A stretch of 64,000 bases of DNA from Rhexocercosporidium sp. MPI-PUGE-AT-0058 (Eukaryota; Ascomycota; Leotiomycetes; Helotiales), in contig JAGTJL010000019.1 of NCBI GenBank assembly GCA_020746875.1, positions 124,001 through 188,000 of the forward strand. Direction: 5' to 3'. Of this stretch, positions 1-10,400 are shown one piece after another; position 1 is the stretch's first letter; each line of letters starts with the position of its first letter. A model generated the notes under the pieces. The model searched no databases. It was not told the DNA's origin and saw only the letters and a list, made by a program, of their open reading frames with translations. A program made the translations under genes and the position numbers.

Positions 1-238
1 AAGCAAGGCTTAATAAGGGGAGGCTAAAGTGCCTTTGGCGGCATTAACGATATCTTTTAGAACATGTAGGCCTTATATTAATATTAATATAAAGTTATAT
101 TAAATTACTATAAGTTTTTAATATAAAACTTAACGGCGAAATTAACTTTTGCTTCTTTTATTTAAAAGTATATAAGTAAAGTATTTACTTTTTGAGCTAA
201 AGAGTTATTAATTTGTTAAACACCCTTAAAGGGGCCCA
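1..238. other. AT-rich sequence, no gene seen
   Basis: RIP-like AT-rich sequence before the satellite. I see no relic reading frame or repeat that I can name. Confidence 0.5.
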
Positions 239-483
239 AATCCTGGGGAAGCGGAGATATAATAGCGGCGGCGAGTGGTACCTTTATACGTCATTCTGCC
301 TCCTAATTAGACGTATTCTCGTTTCTTACTTAAGTAAATGCCATTCTCTTAATTAAGCGTATATCATTCTCTTAATCAGGGGTCTGCTATTTTCTTAATC
401 AAATGTCTGCTATTCTCTTTATCCTTAGAGGGCCTATTTATAGATTCTAGGACGCGAAGACGTAATAGCGGCGGTAAATAATA

Positions 484-639
484 TAAAAGAGGTAGATAGT
501 AGGTCTCGTTCAGCCTTGTCTTTTGCTTTTACTTTTAAAGAAATTCATAGAGAAAATTCTAAATATTTAGATTACTAATTAAAAGAATAACCTTATTGCC
601 TTATAACGGTGGACGAGACCTACTGTCCACCTCTTATTA
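484..639. mobile_element. MITE family A, copy 1 (RIP-degraded)
   Basis: About 156 bp with inverted ends, nested in a satellite unit and flanked by TA at 482-483 and 640-641. It is the mutated sister of the copy at 1293-1446: the interior (AAATTCATAGAGAAAATTCT and following) and the subterminal GGTCTCGT box are shared, with transitions in the TIRs. It sits at the same point of the satellite unit as copy 2, about 809 bp away, so a MITE-containing segment was probably duplicated together with the satellite. Confidence 0.7.
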
Positions 640-1292
640 TACCTTTATACGTTATTTTGCTTCTTACTTAAACGTATTTTCGTTTTTTACTTAGGCATAT
701 GCTATTCTCTTAATTAAAGGTTTATTATTATCTTAATTAAGGGTTTATTATTATCTTAATCAGGGGTCTATTATTCCATTAGTTAAGTGTTTGTCATTTT
801 CTTAATTAAATGCCTACTATTTTCTTTATTTTTACTTATTTATAGATTTTAAGAAAGCGGAGATATAATAACGGCGGTGAGTGGTACTTTTGTATATTAT
901 TCTACCTTACTTAAACGTATTCTCGTTTCTTACTTAGGCATATACCATTCTCTTAATTAAGCGTATGTCATTCTCTTAATTAAGGGTCTGCTATTTTCTT
1001 TATTCTTAAAGAGCCCATTTATAGATTCCGGGGAAGCAAAGACATAGTAGCGGCGGCGAGTGGTACCTTTGTACGTCATTTTGCCTCCTACTTAAACGTA
1101 TTCTCGTTCCTTAATTAAGTATATGCTATTCTCTTAATTAAGAGTCTATTACTTTCTTAATTAGAGGTCTATTATTCCATTAGTTAAGTGTCTGCCATTT
1201 TCTTAATTAAATGTCTGCCATTCTCTTTATCTTTAAAGGGCCTATTTGTAGATTCTGGAGACGCGGAGACGTGATAGCGGCGGTAAGTAATA

Positions 1293-1446
1293 CAGTAGGG
1301 GCGGCATAGTGGGTCTCGCCAGCCCTGTCTTTACTTTTACTTTTGAGGAAATTCATAGAGAAAATTCTAGATATTCAGATTATTAATTAAAAAAATAACC
1401 TTACTACTTTACAACAGTGGACGAGACCCACTGTCCACCCCTACTG
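1293..1446. mobile_element. MITE family A, copy 2
   Basis: 154-bp element with ~28-bp terminal inverted repeats starting CAGTAGGGGYGG and carrying a subterminal AGTGGGTCTCGYC box. It is flanked by TA on both sides (1291-1292 and 1447-1448). Removing the element and one TA restores the satellite text GGTAAGTAATACCTTCGTACG, so the TA duplication is directly visible. There is no coding capacity. The TA target suggests mobilisation by a Tc1/mariner-type transposase. Confidence 0.82.
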
Positions 1447-1456
1447 TACCTTCGTA

Positions 1457-1613
1457 CGAAAGGGGGTTTTAAGTGGGTCTCGCCCGCCCTTGTAAGGCAG
1501 CAAGTCATTCTTTCAATCAACAGTCTAATATTCTAGAATTTGCTCTATAAACTTCCTCAAATGTTGAGGCAAAATACTTGGGGTGGGCGAGACCCACTTA
1601 AAACCCCCTTTCG
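1457..1613. mobile_element. MITE family B, copy 1
   Basis: 157-bp element with near-perfect terminal inverted repeats of about 33 bp beginning CGAAAGGGGGTTTTAAGTGG and continuing GTCTCGCCCGCCC. It is flanked by TA (1455-1456 and 1614-1615) and inserted in the CGTACG box of a satellite unit only about 10 bp from the end of the family A copy. It shares the subterminal AGTGGGTCTCG box with family A although the outermost bases differ. It is non-coding. Confidence 0.85.
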
Positions 1614-2096
1614 TACGTCATTCTGCTCCTACTTAAACGTATTCTCGTTTCTTACTTAGGCATATGCCATTCTCCTAATTAGGGGTCTGCTATTCTCTTA
1701 ATTAAAGGTCTGCTATTCTCTTAATTAAAGGTCTGCTATTCCATTAATTAAGTGTCTGCCATTTTCTTAATTAAATGTCTGCCATTCTCTTTATTCTTAA
1801 AGAGCCCATTAATAAATTCTGGGGAAGCAAAGATATAATAACGGCGGTAAGTAGTATTACTATACTTTCGTACGTCATTCTGCCTCTTACTTAGACGTAT
1901 TCTCGTTTCTTACTTAGGCATATGCCATTCTCTTAATTAAGAGTCTGCTATTCTCTTAATTAAGAGTCTGCCATTCTCTTAATTAAAGGTCTATTATTCC
2001 ATTAATTAAGTATCTACCATTTTCTTAATTAAATATCTGCCATTCTCTTTATCCTTAGAAGGCCTATTTGTAGATTCTGAGGAAGCGGAGACATAA

Positions 2097-2380
2097 TACA
2101 CACACACAATTTATTACGCCCGGCGGCTGAGCCGAGAGGGCAACTATCGCTGATCTACTAATACATTTCCCAAGAATTGTCCTAGTCTCCTTCAAGCCCA
2201 TACAGAGTTCATTTCTAGCCTATGTTTCCTCATCTTTCCTTTTTCTTACGGATTCTCAGTCGCTAGCGAAATCGGCTTCGCTTTAAAACACCTCCAAATC
2301 TGGGTACTGCTGACATATAGTCATTAAGTCACGTGGTTTACTTATTTAAAACGAATGGCATTTCTGAACAGCGGGAAAGC
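2097..2380. other. junction segment between satellite break and left TIR
   Basis: The satellite stops at 2096 (AGACATAATA) and continues as a short CA repeat (CACACACACA), then moderately GC sequence. A TIR-like stretch, CAGTCGCTAGCGAAATCGGC, lies at 2257 and a second in the same orientation at 2383. I cannot tell whether this is part of the inserted element (a duplicated end) or a separate nested insertion. No gene is seen. Confidence 0.5.
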
Positions 2381-2435
2381 TACAGTAGCTTATAAAATCG
2401 GCTTCGCGTCGTCTCGCTTAGACATACCTTCCGTG

Positions 2436-2586
2436 CGGAAGAGGGTTTTAAGTAAGTCCTCGTCCAGCCTGGTATTTTCTTTTGTTACTTATAAAAATTT
2501 GTAACGAGAATCGGAGTGTTTAACGTTATTCTATAGTCAATAATACCTTGCTACTAACCACGGTGGCCACTTGGAACTCCTTTCCG
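2436..2586. mobile_element. MITE family B, diverged copy
   Basis: Inverted ends CGGAAGAGGGTTTTAAGTAA (left) and, on the other strand, CGGAAAGGAGTTCCAAGTGG (right) enclose about 150 bp. The subterminal box CTCGTCCAGCC resembles that of the copy at 1457-1613. The interior is different. This is a degraded relative, probably inserted into E1 just inside its left TIR. Confidence 0.5.
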
Positions 2587-2860
2587 TACAAAAAAAGAAG
2601 AGACAAAAGAATATTAAGCGAAGCTGCTAGAATATTCCAGACTCACTAATCTAGCATATTTATAAATCATATAAAAACATTAGCATTAACTGAGTAGTTG
2701 CTGTATATAAAAATCAGCTCCCCCTAGTCCCTCTTTATCAAAGTTAAGAAAATAAAAAGAATATAAATTAGTTGTCTATTTAACATCTCAGTTCTCAAAC
2801 GCCAAAAGCAGCAGCTGGCCCCTCTTCCCGAACAGAAGCCAAGGGCAATAGTGTCAATCG

Positions 2861-5800
2861 TCAGTAGTAGCCGCTCTCAAATAGCAGCTTGACGACATTG
2901 ACGTGCCCCTTCTTAAAGGCTTAATGTAATAGCGTCCGTCCATTTTTATCAGCCGCTGCGGGGTCGGCGCCTTTCTCGAGCAGCAACTTAACGACATTGA
3001 CGTGCCCCATCTATAAGGCCTAATATAATAGCGTCTGTTTATCTTTATTAGCCGCCACATTTACATCGGCGCCTTTCTCGAGCAGCAACTTAACGACATC
3101 GACGTGCCCTTTCTTAAAGGCCTAGTGTAATAGCGTCCGTTCATATTTATTAGCCGCCACGTTCACATCGGCGCCTTTCTCGAACAACAGCTTGATAATG
3201 CCCTCGTGCCCGCGTTTAGCAGCCTATGACAGGGGCGTTTAATTATTTATATTTACACTATTTGGCGCAACTTGTCCTGATTTAATTAAAAAGGAAAAGA
3301 GTATTTCATTACTATACTTTATAATATATAAGAGAATACCCCTTTTTCATAAGAAAGTAAAGTCGCGTCTAAAGGTGGCTCATTTCTTTTTACTTTAATA
3401 ATATTATTTATATAAGTTATAAAGCGGAGATATTAAAGGCTGAGTTTCCGCTTAGATATTAAGAAGTACACAAATAGCTTTATTACCCTTAGTAGCTAGC
3501 GCCGCGAAAAATGGCGGTTTATAACGCTTATTTTTAACGTCGAAGTAAGACTCCTTTTAAGAATATATTTAAATTAAGTCGGCCAAGTTCTTTTTTATAA
3601 AGATATAAAGGAGGCTAACTAATTTAGTATATCGCCGAATATTAAACCCTTTAAGAGTATTATTAAGGAATATCTATTGTTTAAAAAGGAAATCGACAAG
3701 AAAATTTCTTTACTTTATTGCATTTTATTAAGCGTTATTAGCGTGGTAAAGGACATTAAGAATTGAATATTTAAGAAACGAAAACTTTAAGGTAATAGTC
3801 TCCCGCAACTGTTTAGCCTTAAATGCCTACGGTAAAGGGTTAAAGATATGGACGTCTTAGCTAATTGAAGCGTTTAGCTAAGCCAAGTAGTAATTCCTCA
3901 AAATTTCGTGATTATAGCTTACGAAGTTGCCTAAAGCCTTAAACTATTAGCCTTCGTATTTACTTAGTAAAAAGTCTTGAATAGACTTATGAATAAATTA
4001 GACTTCGGAGGCCTTATTCCAAGTGACTTCGGCTAAGCTCTTAAAAGAACTTCTTATGAAAGTCTTTATTTAGCTTAATTCCATATCTTTTTAATTTCAA
4101 TAACTTAAACTCTCTTTTTCGACACTAAGTTAGACGGCGAAGTAGAGTTCTAGCGGCTTAAGAGAACGAGTCGCGAAGAGGATTTATTTCAGACAAATTT
4201 ATAGCTTTTCAAGGTTTTCTTCATCTCGTATAAGAATTATCTCAAACAATTCTATTAGACCCGGCGGAATTTCCTTAAGGCGTTCGCGGATTTTAGTGGA
4301 AGCGGAGCCATTGCGGTATTCGATGTTGAAAATATCAATAACCAAAACGACCTAAAGGAAAATGCGAGAGGATTTTTTAAGGATTTTGAACCGAAATAGC
4401 TCGGCTTGCTTCGACTTGCCCAGCCTAAGTTTCGACTTAATATACTGTTCGATATCTTCCGTATGCCCGATTTCGTATTCTAAAGTGACTTCGATGTCGT
4501 TTTAGATGACAATAGTTAGATAATACCGACTAGAAAAGTAAATTTGTAACTGAACTTATGCCTCTCTCGCGTAATCGCATAGCCCCTTAAAGAAGTAAAT
4601 TATACCCACAGCCTCGTTTTTATTATATTTATTCAGCGTATTAATAAATATTATTAACAACCGACTCTTAAGCTTCTAAATAATATATATTAACGTTTAC
4701 TTTAATGCTTTCTTATATCATTTATTCCGTTAAATAACCCTCGCGCTATCGGCCGTTAACCACTTTAAACTATTTCTTAACTCCACCGCCTTCTTAAAAA
4801 GCTAATAGAAAAGAGAGCGGTATAAACCCGTTATCGACTTCTCCTCGACCGTGCCTCGTGCGAGGAAGAAGAATGATAACGTGATTTTCGAGGAATTGCC
4901 CTTTGCGTTAAGCTTAGCCTCTTCGAAGAGGAGTTTCATTAGAGTTGACTTCCTGGTGCCGGGATTACCTTTAATTTAAAGGAAGCCGCCGTAATCTGGC
5001 TGTTTTACTACGTTGTGCTAGGATATATATTTAAGTTTAATAAGAAATTAGCGGTAAGTTATTCTTTAAGCGGCTATTAAATTTATTAAGCGCTCGTCGA
5101 TTTTTGTGAAATAAAGCTAGTCTATTAATGACTGGCTTATTATAGCGTTAATATTTATAACTAGCTCTTTTCCGGTCTCTAGTAAATTGTTTAATTATTA
5201 GCCGCTAATTAATATTCCCTTATTATAAATAATTAACGGTTTTATACTTACTCGTTTTTAATTGTTTAATAGAATTAAAAGTATATAAGATAGGCGATAG
5301 TTGGTCGAGCTAATGTTTCCTTAAACGCTTGTCAAACTCGTCTTAAAGCCTCTAGAATGCTATCTCCGCCCTCTTACCATAAAGAAGTGGCATAAAAATG
5401 TCGAAAATACTTAGTAAGGAATAAGTCTTATCTTCTTCACGTATAGTCTGGCGATTTTTAGTTTATGATATTCGCTCGTTAACGTTAAACGTAAATAAAG
5501 TAGTTCTTTAAAGAGCCTGAGCCGTAATCCCCGTTATCTTATAAAGCTATCGCTTTAACGATTTCTTGTCACCGAATCGTTTGCTACTCAAGCAAAAGAA
5601 TTCAATCGATAATAAAATAATAAGTTCTTGAAGTATTCAACCACAAGTAAACCACCGACTTCTCTTAAAGGCCGATTGCCACGATTGTAAAGACGAGTCG
5701 ACTTAATTATAATTATTTGTCGAAACATTTAATAAATAAACGTAACATTTAGCCGCATTTTAATACTAGCGAAACATAAAGTTAATAGCCTCTATGAGCT

Positions 5801-6053
5801 TAATATTATTCACTTTGTCGATATAATAAATATTTATTTAAAAGTATTATAAGCTATTGCGTCTGGCTTATTCTCTATAGAACTAGATCTTCTTATAGCC
5901 AGCCTTAAGCTTGCCGGAATAATTCCTTAGCTCTTAAAGGGTGACCTCCTCTTCTCCTTATATATATAAGAGTATAATATATATTAGAATTTCGTGGATA
6001 AGGTCGTCGATAAGGCTAAACTCGCCGCCGTCGTTATTCTTTAAAAGACATAT
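2861..6053 (-). pseudogene. HET-NACHT-ankyrin NLR-type pseudogene, RIP-degraded
   Basis: Minus-strand relic of about 1,060 codons. Seen: a degenerate start at 6053 (ATA TGT CTT TTA in place of the usual ATG CGT for a MRLL start) and a HET (heterokaryon-incompatibility) domain over the first ~240 codons. HET landmarks are the Ile-Asp-Lys box at 5819, the SRWFT box near 5660 and the SLLSIFDIFMPLLYG box near 5400. A linker with the F..ID motif follows near 5110, then a NACHT P-loop at 4969-4943 (GNPGTRKST, with AGG where Gly is expected), then ARGTVEEKS and GLYRSL near 4850. At least four ankyrin repeats (LLLEKGADVN type) span 3290-2861. The HET part is in one frame; NACHT and ankyrins share another, so one indel or short intron lies between ~5330 and ~5200. 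Stops are TGG- or CAG-derived. Known role of the family: fungal STAND/NLR receptors that trigger heterokaryon incompatibility or cell death. This copy is dead. Confidence 0.88.
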
Positions 6054-7003
6054 TAAAGAGATTTAATCCGTAGAATCTTAAGAAGGAAGGTTCTTAGTAA
6101 AAGGTAATCGTAGAGTCGGCATACGTGCGAATTTGTTTATTAAGTTAAAATGAAAGTTAAGTTAAAGCTGGAGCTAGAGCTCTTGTCGACTTAATAGAAC
6201 GATAGCCTCGCGACAATGCGTCGATAGGCATCGCTTCTAACGCGTAAATCAGTTAATTACTGGCCAGCTACGTATCAGATCTTGATTTTATAGCCGTACT
6301 TGGCCTATTTATTATCTCGTGCGCGATTGAGCTATGGCTTTGATTTTATTATTAATTGCTTATCTTATTACTTGGGCTAGACGTATAAGCTATATAAAGA
6401 GAGGCAATGCTATCACGTATAATCGTTTCTAAATTAGGTAGTAATCGACAACTATCCGGCATATTCTTGCGATTAAGGTGGGTAAAATCTTATATAAGCT
6501 CTTAAAAAGATTTAAGTGTTAAATCTATTAATCCTGCATATATAACGCCTATTTTTATTAAATTTAAGGGGTAGTCGAAATTGTGATAGGGTAGTATAGG
6601 CAGCAATATTTAAAATATACGTGACTGTGGAAATAGGGCACATTCTTTAAAGAGTTTCCTCGATGAGTATATGGCGTCGCGCTACGCGCTTCACACCCTT
6701 TTAATATTTATAAACAATTCCTATAGTAGATAAATCATATAATTAATAATAATAGAACAAGTAATACGGGATATAAGAGGTTAAAAAAGTATTGCCTCCC
6801 GGTCAGCTTCTTAAATTCTAAGTATAGAGGACGCAGTGGCTGGGTGTTATAAACAACTTTTAACGAGGTACCTAAGTACTTACGTATTGCAGAGTACACG
6901 GGATAATAGAGGAGTTGCGGCGCCAGCACTAAAAATAGATGAGGGGGTTTATATTTACAAATTTTTAGGCGAAAGAGGACGAAGCCGATTTTATAAGCGA
7001 CTA

Positions 7004-7475
7004 TAGCGGCGGTAAATAGTACCTTCGTACGTCATTTTGCCTCTTACTTAGACGTATTCTCGTTTCTTACTTAAGTATATGTCATTCTTTTAATTAAAGG
7101 TCTGCCATTCTCTTAATTAAGGGTCTACTATTCTCTTAATTAGGGGTTTATTATTCTATTAGTTAAGTGTCTGCCATTTTCTTAATTAAATACTTATTAT
7201 TCTCTTTATCTTTACTTATTTATAGATTCTGGGGAAGCGAAGATATAGTAGCAGCGGTAAGGAATACCTTCGTACGTTATTCTGCTTCTTAATTAAATGT
7301 ATTCTTATTTCTTACTTAAGTATATATTATTTTCTTAATTAAGCGTATGCCATTTTCTTAATTAAAAGTCTGCCACTTTCTTAATTAGGGGTCCGCTATT
7401 CTATTAATTAAGTATTAGCCATTTTTAATTAAAGGTTTGCTATTTTCTTAATTAAATATCTGCCATTCTCTTTAT
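7004..7475. repeat. satellite array, right arm
   Basis: The remainder of the unit interrupted at 2096 (TAGCGGCGGTAAATAG onward), then a second unit opening GATTCTGGGGAAGCGAAGAT near 7217, both with the CTTAATTAA minisatellite. The array fades into RIPed sequence near 7475. Confidence 0.8.
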
Positions 7476-10400
7476 TAAGCGCATTTTTTACGTCAATTAA
7501 AACAGTTTTTAATAACCTCTCGAAGTAAGTGGCTTAACATCACATTGTCTTTATACTGTCAATTCTACTTTTAAAGAAAAAGTAAGTCTAACGGTCTTTC
7601 GGTCTTAACTTAGCGCTTAAACTACAAACAATAGCCGACATCGATCGTTACACTTAGTATATTAATAATATTTAATTAACTCAAATTAAAGCGTTAATAC
7701 TTCGCAGTCTCGATAGCGCCTTCTTTAAGAAAGTATATATTCATAAGTCGTCGTAAAAAGTTTATTTATAAGTTTTAAGAAACCTTATAGCCGCTATTAC
7801 TTTTAAATTATATTTATTAATAAATATATCGCCAGAACTTTTATTATATAGGCCTATCGAGAACTAATACTTTCTCGGATCTTATCGACAGTCTCGTATA
7901 ATGGACAGGCTTTCCTTTAATAAAGCCGAATAAGAGCGCACTGACTTTAAAGTGTTCCGCTTTAATTCGAGGATTTACTTTATAATAGAAAAAGGATTGT
8001 TTATTAATATAAAGAAGTGCCGGTTTTAGTAAGTATACACTTTTAAAAACTACTTAAGCGGCTTATAAAGAGTCCTTCTCGAGGGCTGAAATCACTTTTT
8101 TTTAAAAGCCTATTATAAAGTAAAGATTATCAGACCGACACAACTATAGGCATAACTATTAATAATAAGAAAAAGGTTATATTCTCCCTCGAATCTCCGT
8201 TATATATTAATTAATAATAACGAGGAGCGGACAAGCCTTTTATTAATAATAATATAAAAAAATAATAAATAGATAATCTAAAGACCGCCGCCTATAGCAT
8301 AAGTTCCTCGGACTATATTAATGAAATCGACTTCTTTTAATAAACTCTTAATAATACTAATCATTTAAATATAAACACGGATGAAAGAGCCCTTTAAGTA
8401 TTACCACCGGGTCCTTCGACATCCGTATTATTAAGTATAACTTCTTTGAAAATAAACCAATTTAAGTAAGAGAAGTTTTTACGTACTCAAAAATTAAAGT
8501 CCTTTCTTTTACTAATCCCTTAATAACATCACGACGTAGTCATTAAGACGCGATTATTAAGCTTTAAACCCCAAGCTCTCCTCACAACTGCCGGCTCCAT
8601 AACTACCGTAGCTAATATATAATTAAATAAAATAAAAACATTTATTATTATATTTAAGTTATAACGTCTCTCGATATATAATAAAAAGGCCACATTTACG
8701 GCTACTTAAGCCTAAAAGAAAATATAACTAACGGCTGTCGCTCTTCCTCGTGCTATTAAACGTAATACTGTCACGCTATTAATAACCTTAGTAAATACGG
8801 CCAATTTAAGATTAAAAGTAAATAATTCAGTTTTTATAACTCGGCCTCTTATACTAGTTAGCCGTTTAACATCGCCAACCTCGTAATTAATAATATTAAA
8901 GAATCCGTAAATATAAAAATAATATTCACTTCTGACGTCACAAAACAGGAATCTCTTAAAATAAGTATCGGCAGCCCTAATAACAGAACCTTCTAGTAAA
9001 CCTCTAGTTTCAAATACTCCGACAATATAATTATAGTCTTCGCCGCACTAAATAAGGCGTTTATTACAGAAATCCGGCACTTTTTACTTTAGAACTAGGT
9101 CCATATACCTTAACAAAAGAAAGAACGACTAATTATTAGCCAATTAGTCGTATACTTACGAAGTCGTAACCCTTATATTTAAACATAAGTATAATACGAC
9201 TACGTCTAAAAGATTTTAATTAATTAAGAGAATCTTATTTCCTTTATATAATTAATTTAATAAAAGGTTTATTCTTAAGGTGAATACCTTAATATCGTAA
9301 AATATAATAGAATTCTATACGCAATATATAAAATTTATTAAATAAGGAAAGCATTCCAACGGGCTAAAGTTTGAATTCTTAAACGTTATTATATAACCTA
9401 GACTTAACTTATTAATAATTATCCCTTTAAATAATCGAGCCAACTTTTAAATATTAAAACAATTTGCCTTTAGGTCCTTTATAAACAGCCTGTCGAAGAA
9501 TCCAAGACTCGAGGAGTTCAGAATATTAATTACTAATATTAATAATATTATTTTTAATAAAATAAAATGCCGTAATCCTTAGTCGATGTTATCGACGATC
9601 CAAATACGACTAATAGCGTTTAAAATCATTTAATCCACATAAATGCCTCCTAGCCTTTTTACGTCGCGAGAGTAATCTTGGCCACCTTATGACTTGCTCT
9701 CGTTTAAGGAAATTGTAAGTCGTAATCTTACCCCGGCTATCTTATAAGTAGCCAGCGGCCACGGTGCGAGTGCGCGAGACTTATAATAGTTCGAAGCCGG
9801 AAACTCACATTTTATACTGCCCCGAATTACTATTCGCATCTAAGTAGACATATTCAGGCGTATAAGTAAATTATATTTAATTAAGGCACTTAGTCTTAAA
9901 GTAAAGAATATTAATTTCTTCGCTTAGTTTACAAAAGAAGTAGGCTTTAATAACCTAATAAGGCCCAAAGAATTGACTTTCATATTTCGAGACGCGTTAC
10001 TTATACTTAAAAACAATTGTATTACCAAAGGCAATAAAGAATACTTTAATTATATAAAGCGAAATATAAGGCCGGTATATAAGCATGTGACGGCACGCAT
10101 GCCCGATTTGACGGAGTTTATTATTTTAATTATAATACCCGCGTAAGACAGCGAAATAGGCGTAAAATAGTAAAGGATTTCATTATATATTAAAATCGAA
10201 TTATTATTATATTATACTTATTCTTTTTTAAATTGTTTTTACGTAATTTATTATATATCTCAAGCTAATTAAATAAAATAACCTATTATTAAATACTTTG
10301 CTACTGTAGTTTACCGCTTGCGCGAAGGGCGTGAGCTTATTAATAAAGCTATTAAATGCGTATATATAAATATTAGTGTATTATTACGCCGCTTTGCTCG

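Larger units (their letters stand above)
239..2096. repeat. satellite array of ~200-250 bp units, left arm
   Basis: About seven diverged units, each opening with a GATTCTGGGGAAGCGGAGA-like box, then AGCGGCGG, then a CGTACGTCATTCTGCCTC-like box. Each continues into a 20-24 bp minisatellite built on CTTAATTAA (for example TCTGCTATTCTCTTAATTAA repeated with small changes). Unit starts lie near 239, 442, 845, 1025, 1252, 1815 and 2073. Two units carry MITE insertions. The copies differ mainly by C/T and G/A, as expected after RIP. The last unit stops at 2096 right after its AGACATAATA box and the array resumes at 7004, so it was split by an insertion. Confidence 0.85.
2381..7005. mobile_element. 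TIR-bounded element E1 carrying an NLR pseudogene
   Basis: The left end TACAGTAGCTTATAAAATCG (2381) and the right end, which reads on the minus strand from 7005 as TATAGTCGCTTATAAAATCG, are inverted copies over about 35-40 bp with RIP-type differences. The right end abuts a satellite unit exactly at a TA (7004-7005), continuing as GCGGCGG. That is the sequence missing after the TA at 2095-2096 on the left side, so the block interrupts one satellite unit at a TA. No transposase relic was seen; the visible content is a HET-NACHT-ankyrin pseudogene plus a MITE. Elements E2 and E3 share the same ends. Confidence 0.7.

Noticed and set aside
6735..6929. 64-codon minus frame near the right end of E1
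   Set aside because: Hydrophobic, without motif, in the upstream region of the HET-NACHT relic; likely chance.
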